A stretch of DNA of 64,000 bases from Syntrophaceae bacterium (GCA_018436925.1 JAHDKI010000009.1:1-64000); one strand, 5' to 3'. Shown: positions 7,707 through 17,288, counted from the stretch's first letter. Notes: generated from the sequence alone by a model not told the origin. A program made the numbers and translations.

Positions 7707-8603
7707 TTAATAGAGTTTATATCGAATCGCTAATTTGTTTCTTACGCCTCTCGCTATACGGATTAGGAATTCGACGAAGTATCCGATGAAACGATACCTG
7801 GAGGCTCTTAGCAAGAATAAATAGGCACTATAGTAAAATCTATTTAAACACCATGTACTATACTTTTTATACATGGAAATTATTTCTTCGCATCTTTTAA
7901 TATTGGCGTTTTTATCAATAGTGGCGTGAATAGTCTTTGCGTCTTCCTGCTGTCTGTATGCGGCGATATATTCATTAATTTTTATAAATTTAAAGCCATT
8001 TTTATAGGCATCTATCCAAAGGGCCCAGTCCATTATATATGAGTAATCTCTGATTCCGACAGATTCCCATACGTATCTTTTAAAGAAACAAGATGGTTGC
8101 ATAATTAGGTCAAATTTCAATATATCTTTGAGGCAATGTTGAAATGCATCGTTATTCATTTTATTGATAAGAACTGGTGTATCAATCAGTTGGCCGAAAC
8201 TATCAATAACGAATAGATTTCCTAATACAATGTCTGCATCGTGTGCGAGATAGGCTGTATGAATGAAATTCAGGCTTTGAGGGGAAGAATACAAGTCGTC
8301 ACTGTTGATCCAGCCGAGGATCTCTCCAGAGGACATGGCAAAACCTTTGTTGAGCGCGTCTGATTGTCCTTGGTCCTGTTCGCTAATCCATTTAAACGAA
8401 AAATGACGACACTTAAAGATGTGCTCGCCACTTTTGTAGATCAAATCATACTTTTTAATAATATTCACGCTTTCATCCACTGAATTGCCGTCCACGATGA
8501 TGTGTTCGAGATCGAAATCACCTTCTTGATTCCACACAGACAAAATAGTGGCTTCCAGATAACTGCCCTGATTATAAGATGGAGTAACAATTGAAATCTT
8601 CAT
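7707..8603 (-). CDS. Glycosyltransferase family 2
   Basis: GT-A fold inverting glycosyltransferase. It begins MKISIVTPSYNQGSYLEATI, then IIVDGNSVDES and the metal-binding region INSDDLY (DxD-like), followed by MDWALWID. The 298-residue length is typical of single-domain GT2 enzymes with a helical C-terminus. It lies between two other glycosyltransferases on the same strand. Composition is clearly AT-rich compared with the flagellar half of the window, in keeping with a transferred glycan island. Substrate unknown. Confidence 0.85.
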   Translation of the reverse strand: MKISIVTPSYNQGSYLEATILSVWNQEGDFDLEHIIVDGNSVDESVNIIKKYDLIYKSGEHIFKCRHFSFKWISEQDQGQSDALNKGFAMSSGEILGWINSDDLYSSPQSLNFIHTAYLAHDADIVLGNLFVIDSFGQLIDTPVLINKMNNDAFQHCLKDILKFDLIMQPSCFFKRYVWESVGIRDYSYIMDWALWIDAYKNGFKFIKINEYIAAYRQQEDAKTIHATIDKNANIKRCEEIISMYKKYSTWCLNRFYYSAYLFLLRASRYRFIGYFVEFLIRIARGVRNKLAIRYKLY

Positions 8604-8689
8604 GTTTTTGTTCTTTTCCCGATTTCATATTCTAATGGTCGAGATGAGGGTGCCGATAATAGTACTCAGCGATGCAATGATTGCATAAT

Positions 8690-9919
8690 TTAGCAAGGAA
8701 AGCCGAATCTCCTTAAAAGGACACGCGCTATCTGCCCCGGCAGTTCTATGAGAAGTCTAAAAATAATATGCGGGGTGAGAAGAGGCATCCCAGCGTAATA
8801 ACTATAACCCCGCATTGCCATCGAACGTATCGCAGATCTGGTCGCATTAGATGACTCACATAAAAAGATTTCTTCATGATTGGTTTTATGAACTGCATGT
8901 AACAAATTGTTTTCGACAGGTCGAAACGCTCGCGGAAAAGAGGTTATGGGCTTGCCGTATCTTATGCGGGAGAGCACATATTTTGTTTTTTGAATTTCCT
9001 GTATTGGCCTGAGACCGTACAAATCTATTGTAACTTTATCTTTTTGTAATCCGAGGCTGGAAAAAATAAATGAACCGCACGGTTCCATGTATGCGTCGTA
9101 AGCAATTTCAGGATCTTTCGCTGGTGCAAACATAAAGGAAGGGCTTGGTCGATCATTTGCAGGAAGACTTACCTGATGGAGAAAGGTATCACGAAAAATG
9201 TGTTCACCTCCTGAATCTGAACAATTTGTCGAATAGGAGTCATAAGGATATACAAAATATTTGTTTTTACAGACTTGATATGCGGCAAAATATTTCTTCC
9301 ATGAAGATTCAGGCCAATTTTTCACCACTTCCGGCAACCCTGGTGTGTTAGTCACGGATTTAGGATTAGCTTTCAAATACCAGTCCTTAAAATCCAACCA
9401 TTGCTCACGGGTCCAACATTGTCCCGAACTGCAGGGAATTTGCATCATATATGTAGAGTATCCGTTTTTCATAGGCATAAAAGTCAGCCCCGCGTATTCG
9501 TTGTACTCTCGACCACAAAGAGCGATCCCTGCGACATTGATGTCGTCCCGATATTGATTCAAGGCAGCTTGCGCGTAATGGTAAAAAAAACGATCAACGT
9601 AAAGATCGTCTTCTAATATAATGACTGCGCCATGTTTGATAGAGAGGTCTCCACATTGGATGATGTGATCTTTCAATCCAAGTCTGGTCTTGTTCTCACT
9701 TACGCAAACATTTATATTCTCGGGCTTAAACTGATGCGCAATTTGAATAACATCGTATTTCGCTTCGCCTTCTATGGAAATCAGGACTGTTGGACGGCAA
9801 GGGTACGAAGCTCGCTTCAAAGAATCTAGCAATCGTGCCAATGCATTTGCACGATTGTATGCAACAACAACGATGAGGGGAGATATCAGGCGCTGATCAG
9901 AACACGGTGTTGTTTTCAT
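8690..9919 (-). CDS. GT2/GT13-like glycosyltransferase
   Basis: GT-A type enzyme: LISPLIVVVAYNRANALARLL opens the nucleotide-binding fold and ILEDDLYVDRFFYHY supplies an EDD metal-binding motif like that of GNT-I/GT13 relatives. A long C-terminal part (about residues 200-410) has no motif I recognise. The in-frame ATG at 9919 is chosen because AAGGGG lies just ahead; the longer frame from 9961 would overlap the upstream gene by 65 nt. Even so the genes overlap by 23 nt, suggesting coupling to the pyruvyl transferase gene. Confidence 0.75.
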   Translation of the reverse strand: MKTTPCSDQRLISPLIVVVAYNRANALARLLDSLKRASYPCRPTVLISIEGEAKYDVIQIAHQFKPENINVCVSENKTRLGLKDHIIQCGDLSIKHGAVIILEDDLYVDRFFYHYAQAALNQYRDDINVAGIALCGREYNEYAGLTFMPMKNGYSTYMMQIPCSSGQCWTREQWLDFKDWYLKANPKSVTNTPGLPEVVKNWPESSWKKYFAAYQVCKNKYFVYPYDSYSTNCSDSGGEHIFRDTFLHQVSLPANDRPSPSFMFAPAKDPEIAYDAYMEPCGSFIFSSLGLQKDKVTIDLYGLRPIQEIQKTKYVLSRIRYGKPITSFPRAFRPVENNLLHAVHKTNHEEIFLCESSNATRSAIRSMAMRGYSYYAGMPLLTPHIIFRLLIELPGQIARVLLRRFGFPC

Positions 9920-11075
9920 ACTGACCCCTTGCTTTTTTAGCATTGATGAGTGCATTGACATCTTTCCACATATTTTCTGTAAGTTGTTTCAAAGTTAATG
10001 AACTCTCAGTGATTGTGGTTTGAATTTCATTTCTTGAGGGGGAGGACATTATCATATCTATTTTCCGGTATATTTCATTTTCATCGGCCATCACATCAAG
10101 GCAGCCGTCGGGAAATCCATAGTCATCCATAAGCAGTTTATACTTATGGCTCCAACCTACTGCTAGGGCAGGAACTCCCTGATCCAAACAATTAATCAAA
10201 GCATGAAAACGACTGCTTATGCATCCTGTGCAAGATCCAAGGATACCTTTAATAAACAGTGGGTCATTTTCTGCAATTATTGGGATTGTAACACCCGCAG
10301 AATTCATTATTTTGTTTGCAAGTCTAAGATCGTTCGGGCCTTCATGAACGAGCAGAAAAGGCTCTAATTTATTCTGGGCGAGATACTTAACGCATTTGAT
10401 CATAAATGGCAAATAAGCGGATCCCTGTTTTGGAGAAGTTTTATCAAGCATGCGGTAATTGGGAACAATGCAGAATTGATGCCGTAGGGAATTGAAATTA
10501 TTTGGTAGAATGCCATTAATCAGATTAGTGAAATCGGGTGCTATCTTTATATTCGTGCGATGACCAACGACGTCGATCAGATAATTATATGAAACATGCT
10601 CGCGGGTAAAAATCATATCGGCATTGTCTGCCACTGTTTTGATAGCCTCTCTGATTTTCGAGGACTTGAATGGGCCGAAGGCCTGAGGGAGTAAAATTAC
10701 TTTAGTGCCGATTTTTCTCCATCGTCTGCATGACTTGGCTAATTCCTGAGTAAACCAATCACCCCATTGATCAGTGTAAGAAAAACCCGCTGCATCCAGG
10801 ACGACGTCGATATCCCTATCTAGGACAATACCATACATTTTTCGCAATTTTTTCGGAGCCATTATCAAGAAGTCTCCCCATTGGATACCATAGCGCCATA
10901 ACCAGGCTTTCTGAAGTAACCCACAACGTGCCCTATTTTCATAGGAGGCCTCATAATCGGGCGCCATGACAAACTTAGCGTCCGGATACATTTTGCTAAT
11001 TTTCTGAAGAACTGCGTAGAGCATAAGCTCTGCCCCTTTATTGACAAAACCTGCTTTACGAATCTCGATGAGCAT
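9897..11075 (-). CDS. Polysaccharide pyruvyl transferase family protein
   Basis: Expected to add a pyruvate ketal from phosphoenolpyruvate to a sugar of an exopolysaccharide (CsaB/WcaK-type family). Hallmarks: an N-terminal GAELMLYAVLQ segment (G-x-E plus helix) and the C-terminal CISSRFHALINCLDQGVPALA block, with the SRxHA motif that defines the family. Length 392 is usual. It lies 25 bp after an FrhB-like protein, a pairing seen often in bacterial glycan clusters. Confidence 0.88.
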   Translation of the reverse strand: MLIEIRKAGFVNKGAELMLYAVLQKISKMYPDAKFVMAPDYEASYENRARCGLLQKAWLWRYGIQWGDFLIMAPKKLRKMYGIVLDRDIDVVLDAAGFSYTDQWGDWFTQELAKSCRRWRKIGTKVILLPQAFGPFKSSKIREAIKTVADNADMIFTREHVSYNYLIDVVGHRTNIKIAPDFTNLINGILPNNFNSLRHQFCIVPNYRMLDKTSPKQGSAYLPFMIKCVKYLAQNKLEPFLLVHEGPNDLRLANKIMNSAGVTIPIIAENDPLFIKGILGSCTGCISSRFHALINCLDQGVPALAVGWSHKYKLLMDDYGFPDGCLDVMADENEIYRKIDMIMSSPSRNEIQTTITESSLTLKQLTENMWKDVNALINAKKARGQYENNTVF

Positions 11076-11100
11076 GTGTTCTCTCCTGCAGCAATCAGGG

Positions 11101-12432
11101 CTATCGCTTATGAGTCAAAAACGACAGTTTCTTGAGTAAACGTTTTGAGAATTCACCAGGCAATCGAAAAAACTGTTTTTTGCGTTTCTCTATAAGAAGT
11201 ATTGATGTTCGGTTTATCAAAGCATCTCGAGAGTGAAAGTTGTCCAGATTGACTGAATATTCCAGATCATGAAGATATTTATCAATCATATCCTGGGATC
11301 TGGTACGATCTTTTACTTTTTCATAGTAATCAGGCATCTCAAAACCCATACTCCTCCAGCATTCAGCATACGCTCGCCACTGTGATTTTTTTGAGCTGAT
11401 CTCCTGGCCTTTTATCGCATCCTCATACTGAATGGAACGAGTAAATATTTTATCATCATTTCTAGCAGCATTGATTAGATCTTTGCCCCTTGGTGTTCTT
11501 ACAACGATAAGTGATTCACCTTTAATTGAATCTGCATTTTTCAGGCCATGGGGATCACCAATGGTAATGTCTGAAAAAACATTCATCTTGTCAAAGCATA
11601 TCCTGCATCTGGCTGGCGTAAAATAGTCTTTGATACTTATTCTTTCAAATGCGGGTAGAACATGTGATTCACCATTATCAGATACGATGTGAACATCTCC
11701 AGGATAACCAGATACTGATTTGTCCCTGAAATGCAAAATAGAAGGCGCAGGTTCTTGAATTTCAGCCTTGGCAAATAAGTAATCCAAACCTGCATAAGTC
11801 ATGATTCTGTCGCAAACTAATCCAATGGTGATTGCGATTTTATTTTTAAGTTCAGGCATGATATCCAACACATTAAAAAGGCCATGGATTTGGCATGGGA
11901 TGCCGACAACGGCTAGAGGCAGGTCATCTTCTTTCAAATCCCTTAAAGCCACGAGCAGTGGGACCGGGCAATATTTTGATTTTTGTGCCTGGCAAATTCC
12001 TCGAGCAGTCTTTGCGATCTGTATGAAAGGTCGAGGCGGAAAGCCTGACTTCATGCAAACTGTAATCGCACCCTTTATTTGCCCGGTATGAAGAGCGTGG
12101 ATCAACAGGGCACTTACAACTCCGCCGCTTTGAGCGTTCTCAAAAACAGCTGTGTCCGAAGCTTTTCCTACAAAAGTTTCCAGAGCCGTCCCAACAAAAG
12201 GATCTTCAGGCATATTGGCGATAATTGTCCTTCCGAAGTGAAGACCAGGACAAATTTTAAGGCATATTCCGCAATTTGTGCACAACTCCCGATGAACCAC
12301 AGGCAGATAATAGCCACCTGTTGTTTCCTCAAAGTGAATTGCATTTGTCGGGCATATACTGTGGCAGGCGCCGCAAGTGTTACAAAGTTTGTTAGTGGCA
12401 ACTATTGAAATATTGCATTTATCTTGCTTCAA
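11101..12432 (-). CDS. FrhB/FdhB-like protein with two 4Fe-4S ferredoxin motifs
   Basis: Related to the beta subunit of coenzyme F420 hydrogenase/dehydrogenase. Residues about 18-35 hold CNTCGACHSICP and about 50-61 CTNCGICLKICP, two ferredoxin-type cluster motifs. The following FrhB domain includes the CRICFDKMNVFSDITIGDP segment with further cysteines. Proteins of this kind are frequent in exopolysaccharide clusters next to pyruvyl transferases, but their reaction there is not established; a flavin- or cluster-dependent redox step on a sugar is an inference. Start overlaps the stop of the upstream flippase gene by 4 bp. Confidence 0.83.
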   Translation of the reverse strand: MKQDKCNISIVATNKLCNTCGACHSICPTNAIHFEETTGGYYLPVVHRELCTNCGICLKICPGLHFGRTIIANMPEDPFVGTALETFVGKASDTAVFENAQSGGVVSALLIHALHTGQIKGAITVCMKSGFPPRPFIQIAKTARGICQAQKSKYCPVPLLVALRDLKEDDLPLAVVGIPCQIHGLFNVLDIMPELKNKIAITIGLVCDRIMTYAGLDYLFAKAEIQEPAPSILHFRDKSVSGYPGDVHIVSDNGESHVLPAFERISIKDYFTPARCRICFDKMNVFSDITIGDPHGLKNADSIKGESLIVVRTPRGKDLINAARNDDKIFTRSIQYEDAIKGQEISSKKSQWRAYAECWRSMGFEMPDYYEKVKDRTRSQDMIDKYLHDLEYSVNLDNFHSRDALINRTSILLIEKRKKQFFRLPGEFSKRLLKKLSFLTHKR

Positions 12433-13895
12433 TAGGTAAGTTCTCCTTTAGTTGCTAAAAGTCTTAACTCATTGAGCGTAGTTTTGGCAAAGAACCAAAG
12501 CATCAAGCCGTATATCAGACAGCCTATAATTAATGCTCCTGTCAGTTGCAGTGGAATGCCAATGATTTGCTTAGATACGAAAAGGAATATGAAAACGATG
12601 AATAGCATGACGATAGTTGATCCTGCAGGAATGGCAAGTTGACGCAGGTAATCAATGAAATTGCCTTGCAATTGGCGATTGACAAAATATTGAAGGATTA
12701 CTGTTTTGTAAATGACATAAAAGGCATACGCGATAAGTACCGACAGCATTCCTTGACTGGCAAAAACAAATAATGAAGAAAAATATAATATGTTTGTAAA
12801 CACATCAATGTAAAAAACAACATCCGGCTTATTTACTGAGTAAAGCAATGATGTTGAAATGTTAGCCGTTAAGGCCAGAAAAACAAGGGAAATTGAAAAT
12901 ACCTGAAACACGATAATGCTTTCAATCCACTGCTCTCCAAAAAGCAATGGAACGAATAAGTGAGCAGTCAACGCAATGCCGGTAAATAAAGGAAAAGCAA
13001 CGAAAGCAACATAGCGCGTAATTCGCTGATAGGCCATGGTCAGTTTTTGCGGTTTGTATTTGAGTTTTGATAGAACCGCGAAAAGTACCTTACTGAAAGA
13101 ATTTGTCATCAACTCTCTGATTTTTTCGAGCATATTTTTTCCAAAGTGATATATGCCAAGAATGTCTGCAGAAAGAAAATAGCCAATAACCACTTCATCC
13201 AGACGATGAGTTAAAAAAGTCGCTAATTGTTTGGCGGAAACAAAAAATCCAAAACGCAAAAAAGGTAAGAGGTACATGGGATTGAAGTAGATGGATATCC
13301 TTATGAATTTTAAGCGAAAGCATATTGAAAGGATCATCGTGGTTGAAAAAAAAGCACCTACGATATTTGCGTAAATTACGCCGAAAACACCCAGCCCGAA
13401 AGAAAGCAAGATTGTTGTCAGCCCTAAACCTATCAAGGCAGAGATTATGTTGATGATCGATAAATATTTAAAATGCATATATTTTTCTAAAAAAGCACGG
13501 AACAGGAGGGAAGGGCTGATCAATACAGCGATAATACTAGACATACGCAAATATTTTTCAAGAAGCGGTAAAGAAAAGACCCTCGCAATAAAAGGTGCGG
13601 TGATGAATAACATAAGCGCGAGCAATACACCGCTCAAAAGATTAAAATAAAGAAGAGAGGAACTTTCCTGCGTGCTGATCTCATCTTTTTGGATAATGGC
13701 TTGGCTGATACCGAAATTTTCTAAGAGGCTGATAAGACCGGTAACTATAAACAATATGGCCAAATAACCGAATTCTTCAGGTGATAGGAAGCGGGCCTTA
13801 ACAAGCAGCAGAAGACCCCCAGACACTCCTGTTATAAACGTTTGGAGTGATGTCCATTTAACGCTGTGAATGGCTCTTTGTCCAAGTGATTTCAT
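12429..13895 (-). CDS. Wzx-type lipopolysaccharide/polysaccharide flippase
   Basis: Integral membrane transporter of the MOP superfamily, 488 residues with about 12-14 predicted membrane helices. The N-terminus GQRAIHSVKWTSLQTFITG and the LARFLSPEEFG-like segment (KARFLSPEEFGYLAI) are typical of Wzx/RfbX-like proteins. It would flip undecaprenyl-linked repeat units to the periplasm. Its position at the head of the minus-strand block and translational overlap with the FrhB-like gene support a role in the same glycan pathway. No Wzy polymerase was recognised nearby. Confidence 0.85.
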   Translation of the reverse strand: MKSLGQRAIHSVKWTSLQTFITGVSGGLLLLVKARFLSPEEFGYLAILFIVTGLISLLENFGISQAIIQKDEISTQESSSLLYFNLLSGVLLALMLFITAPFIARVFSLPLLEKYLRMSSIIAVLISPSLLFRAFLEKYMHFKYLSIINIISALIGLGLTTILLSFGLGVFGVIYANIVGAFFSTTMILSICFRLKFIRISIYFNPMYLLPFLRFGFFVSAKQLATFLTHRLDEVVIGYFLSADILGIYHFGKNMLEKIRELMTNSFSKVLFAVLSKLKYKPQKLTMAYQRITRYVAFVAFPLFTGIALTAHLFVPLLFGEQWIESIIVFQVFSISLVFLALTANISTSLLYSVNKPDVVFYIDVFTNILYFSSLFVFASQGMLSVLIAYAFYVIYKTVILQYFVNRQLQGNFIDYLRQLAIPAGSTIVMLFIVFIFLFVSKQIIGIPLQLTGALIIGCLIYGLMLWFFAKTTLNELRLLATKGELTY

Positions 13896-14003
13896 TAGGA
13901 TGTTCTTAAAGATGCAAATTCAGCTCCGCCCTTTAAGTTACATTGCTGGATGCAACTTTGGGAAGAAGAATGCAATTCATGTACGGTGACAAGTGTGCAA
14001 TTA

Positions 14004-14555
14004 TCAGCCGTTTTTTAGTTTATGCCACACGAGAAAATGGGGGTGACTCTCCAGTGAAGGCAAAAAAGCTTTGAATTCTTTGCTGCTTAAGACCAGCGGA
14101 CGAATTTTGCGCTTAATGTATCGTTCAGTTTTTCTGCTCAAATCGTTGAGGTGATACGGGTCGATGTTTCCCACTAGAATCAGGTCGATGATTCCGGTAT
14201 CTTTGCCTTCAGCATAATCGTCGATAAGATAGGCTCTTTCAAGATCGCCCAGTCTTGAAAGGATGCTTTCAACGACCTGGTTCAAACCCAGAACTTTACT
14301 AACCATGGATTGTAGTTCCGGGAAAAGAGGATGGTTTTCATTGGCTTTATAGTAGACGTTTCTTCCTTCTTTCTCCGAGGTTAGAAGTTTGGTTTTAGTT
14401 AGTTGATTCAGTTCCTCGCGGACGGCATTGGTGGAAACACCCAATTCCTTCGAAAGTTCGCGTAAATAGGATTTTGTGCCGGGATTGAAAAAGAATCGAA
14501 CCAAGAGATTGATTCTGGTTTTTGATGAGATCAGCCCTGAAAATAGATGACTCAT
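14004..14555 (-). CDS. Winged-helix regulator fused to nucleotidyltransferase-like domain
   Basis: Residues about 10-75 form a winged helix-turn-helix (YLRELSKELGVSTNAVREELNQL, then a YYKAN wing), like ArsR/MarR-type DNA-binding domains. Residues about 90-180 resemble a small nucleotidyltransferase fold, but the catalytic GSxxxG and DxD motifs are not recognisable (DDYAEGKDTGIIDLILVG). The likely role is a transcription regulator whose second domain binds a ligand or is inert. It lies between the flippase gene and a GT2 gene within the glycan island. A perfect palindrome just upstream of the start suggests autoregulation. Confidence 0.65.
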   Translation of the reverse strand: MSHLFSGLISSKTRINLLVRFFFNPGTKSYLRELSKELGVSTNAVREELNQLTKTKLLTSEKEGRNVYYKANENHPLFPELQSMVSKVLGLNQVVESILSRLGDLERAYLIDDYAEGKDTGIIDLILVGNIDPYHLNDLSRKTERYIKRKIRPLVLSSKEFKAFLPSLESHPHFLVWHKLKNG

Positions 14556-14570
14556 GATCCTTCCAATTAC

Positions 14571-14587
14571 GAGTAGTTAATCTACTC
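14571..14587. promoter_or_regulatory. Palindrome upstream of the winged-helix regulator (putative operator)
   Basis: GAGTAG-TTAAT-CTACTC is a perfect 6-bp inverted repeat with a 5-bp centre, 16 bp ahead of the regulator's ATG and 33 bp after the stop of the GT2 gene. Position and symmetry fit a dimeric repressor site. Confidence 0.5.
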
Positions 14588-14619
14588 ATAACACAGGCAT
14601 CAAAGAAGTCAAGTGATTT

Positions 14620-15504
14620 TTATTCTCGGTTTTCACTGCGTTCATAGCGAAGTTGCGCCACTTGCTCGGAGACCAGGCCCACCATAAAAATGAGTATAGC
14701 CATAGTGATAAGCATAGCTGATGTGGGACCGTAACGGCCGTCTAGAAAAAAAGTTTTAAAAAGACCGTAGCCCAGGCCCACGAGAAAGACGAAAGCACTG
14801 ATTGGAAGAAAAACACGCAGAGGTGAAAACAGTGTCGCGATTTTAAGAATAATTAGCAAAAAACGGGAGCCGTCTCGAAGCAGTTTAATTTTGCTTTTTC
14901 CCTTCCGCTTGGTTGTTCTGATAGGGATATACGTCATACTGAATCCGGATCGAAGAACCGCCATTGTAATGGTTGTTGGATAAGAAAAAGTGTTTGGAAG
15001 CAGCGGAATGAACTGGCGAGCAATGGAGGTTTTGATGGCCCGGAAACCGGAGGTGAGATCCTGGATCCGTCGTTTGCAAATGTAAGAGGCAAATAAATTG
15101 TACAAGCCGTTTGCTGCGTTGCGGTGCAGACGAGATTCTGAATCGCTGCTGCGCGCTCCGACCACCATATCGTAGCGTTCAATTTTATCCAATAGGCGGG
15201 GAATGTCGAGGGGATCGTGCTGTCCATCGCCATCCATGGTGATTAGAATTTTTCCTCTCGCTTGCCGAATACCGGTTTTGATGGCTGCACCATTACCGAT
15301 ATTGTAAGGATGGGAAATGACTCGGGCGCCTGCTTTAATCGCCTGGCTTGCAGTTTCGTCTTTTGATCCGTCATCAATGACCAGAATTTCATAAGAGTGA
15401 TTTAATTTATCCATGCATAAACGCACGCGATGGATGACATCACCGATGCTGTCAGATTCATTATAAACTGGTATTAGAATGGAAATAAAGATTTCACTGA
15501 TCAT
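14620..15504 (-). CDS. GT2 polyprenyl-phosphate glycosyltransferase (DPM1/GtrB-like)
   Basis: Predicted to transfer a sugar from a nucleotide donor to polyprenyl phosphate at the inner membrane. The N-terminal domain shows ILIPVYNESDSIGDVI, VIDDGSKDET, DGDGQHDP and DLTSGFRA, the classic DPM1-like GT2 set. Two membrane helices at the C-terminus (about 225-285) anchor it. The ATG at 15504 is preferred because GGGTGAGG sits 6 nt ahead; a GTG four codons upstream is the alternative. The GT39-like enzyme encoded just upstream uses exactly this kind of lipid-phosphate sugar donor, so the two may work in sequence. Confidence 0.85.
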   Translation of the reverse strand: MISEIFISILIPVYNESDSIGDVIHRVRLCMDKLNHSYEILVIDDGSKDETASQAIKAGARVISHPYNIGNGAAIKTGIRQARGKILITMDGDGQHDPLDIPRLLDKIERYDMVVGARSSDSESRLHRNAANGLYNLFASYICKRRIQDLTSGFRAIKTSIARQFIPLLPNTFSYPTTITMAVLRSGFSMTYIPIRTTKRKGKSKIKLLRDGSRFLLIILKIATLFSPLRVFLPISAFVFLVGLGYGLFKTFFLDGRYGPTSAMLITMAILIFMVGLVSEQVAQLRYERSENRE

Positions 15505-15626
15505 AAAAATCCTCACCCATATAAACTATGTATTTATTTAATATTCAATATCATGCCTGATAAAGATTGTTATTGCAACGTATTCCATTTTGATGAGCCC
15601 GATCCATTAATGGCAATCATCTTTAT

Positions 15627-17288
15627 TCAATATAGTTGTTTTATTTGGTAAACCGCATAACCGTTTTTATTGTATATGAGATCCATGCTGTTATTAATGC
15701 GTTGCATGAAAACATTAATGGTGTCTAATGGATAATTATCTTTTAAAAATTTATTATAAAGATCTATTCGAACTAAAAAATGAGTATATCCCAAAGAACG
15801 GATGTATTCTTGAAAAGTATTGCTGTCATTAGATTTAGAAACAAGACGGCGAATAAAAGTCATTCCCATGCTAGGATCATCTTCGTAAATTCTATCCAGA
15901 TAATATCCTCGCCTGGCGAGAAAAAGTAGACGAATTTTTGCCTGCTTTGGCAAAGTTTCATTAATAAATTTCATCGCAGGATAGCTATAGGAGTGTCGCG
16001 AAATAAATTCATCTCGAGATTCTTTTCCCAAGATATACGCCGTGGGATTGATTTCTTGATAATAATTTTTAATATAAAAAATATTCAATGTTATCATACC
16101 AACAAAAAACGAAATAAATAAGATGGCTAGAATCTGCTTTGAAGGAAGGTTGCGTTTCCATGTCCAGTTCAATACATTTATGAAGCCCATGGCTGCTAGA
16201 ATCGACAAAAATGGTATTACTGGGGCAATGTATCTGATCCTTATTTGATCTAGGAATGTGGCCGTCAATATAAAAAAAATAGAGAAAACAGCAAAAAGCA
16301 GCTTATCGCGCATAAAAGATTTGTTCAGAAATGCAAAAGGAGGCAAAATTATTAAAATTGGATTTAATACGCCATCGAAGTATCTTGGATTATTATCCTG
16401 GCCCTGAAAAAAATAACGTATAGGAATAAGAAGGGTTTCCCAAAAGCTTTCTCCATACAATACTTCTCTCATCTGGAAAATGCCCACTTGTGATGTTCCT
16501 GAAAATATAGAATAGGTACCTTCTTGGCCGGGAATGCGATTTATGTTCAGAAAATCTCTAAAAAGAGGGAATAGCGGATTGCCGGTAAGTATTATGTTCT
16601 TGATTAGCCATGGCGAGAATAATATTAGAGAAATAATGAAAAAAACGGAGCCCAGTTTAATGGATTCCAATTGCTTGTTAGTTTCTTTAGAATAAACGAA
16701 TACAATAGCTGCCGTAAGAAAGCACCAGGCAATCAAAGCATTATACTTTGTTCCCAGGGCTATGCCCATTGCTAGAGCAGAAAAGAATAACCACTTAAAT
16801 TCTTTGAATTGGCCGTCACAGTAGCGAGTGAATGACAGGATACTCGCTGTAATGAAAAAGGTTAACCCGAGATCAACATAGGCTTCGGTAGACAGGCGAA
16901 ATATGATGGGAGTGCTGAGAAAAATTAGAACGCCAATAAGCGCTGCATGGATGTTCATTTTTTTCTTCAAATAAATATAAAGTAATATAGCTGTTCCTAT
17001 GCCAAAGAGCATGTGGATAAACTTGGCCATATAGTCCATCTTACAGTAAATAGGTAAGAGATATAGGAGGTCAATGTTCATGGGGTAATATGAAAAACTT
17101 GCCCATTTGGTTTCATAAAATCCACCGTTATTGATCCAGAGTTTTGGAATTGCCAAATGATGAATTAAAGCATCACGCGATACCGGCGGCGTAAAATTCA
17201 GGATAACTTCGATTGTTAGTAAAATGAAAATGATAAAGCAGAGAAGAAAGGAAGTGGAGTTAAGCGTTAAGCGAAATGATTTTATCAT
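15627..17288 (-). CDS. GT39-like membrane glycosyltransferase, second copy
   Basis: Large polytopic membrane protein (553 residues) of the GT-C type. After the first membrane helix comes PPVSRDALIHHLAIPKLW, an acidic periplasmic loop equivalent to the catalytic Asp region of GT39/ArnT relatives, then about ten hydrophobic segments and a soluble C-terminal domain from about residue 430. It is not closely similar to the copy at 1571. It probably uses a polyprenyl-phosphate sugar made by the adjacent GT2 enzyme. The gene is strikingly AT-rich. Acceptor unknown: lipid A, glycan or protein are all possible. Confidence 0.72.
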   Translation of the reverse strand: MIKSFRLTLNSTSFLLCFIIFILLTIEVILNFTPPVSRDALIHHLAIPKLWINNGGFYETKWASFSYYPMNIDLLYLLPIYCKMDYMAKFIHMLFGIGTAILLYIYLKKKMNIHAALIGVLIFLSTPIIFRLSTEAYVDLGLTFFITASILSFTRYCDGQFKEFKWLFFSALAMGIALGTKYNALIAWCFLTAAIVFVYSKETNKQLESIKLGSVFFIISLILFSPWLIKNIILTGNPLFPLFRDFLNINRIPGQEGTYSIFSGTSQVGIFQMREVLYGESFWETLLIPIRYFFQGQDNNPRYFDGVLNPILIILPPFAFLNKSFMRDKLLFAVFSIFFILTATFLDQIRIRYIAPVIPFLSILAAMGFINVLNWTWKRNLPSKQILAILFISFFVGMITLNIFYIKNYYQEINPTAYILGKESRDEFISRHSYSYPAMKFINETLPKQAKIRLLFLARRGYYLDRIYEDDPSMGMTFIRRLVSKSNDSNTFQEYIRSLGYTHFLVRIDLYNKFLKDNYPLDTINVFMQRINNSMDLIYNKNGYAVYQIKQLY

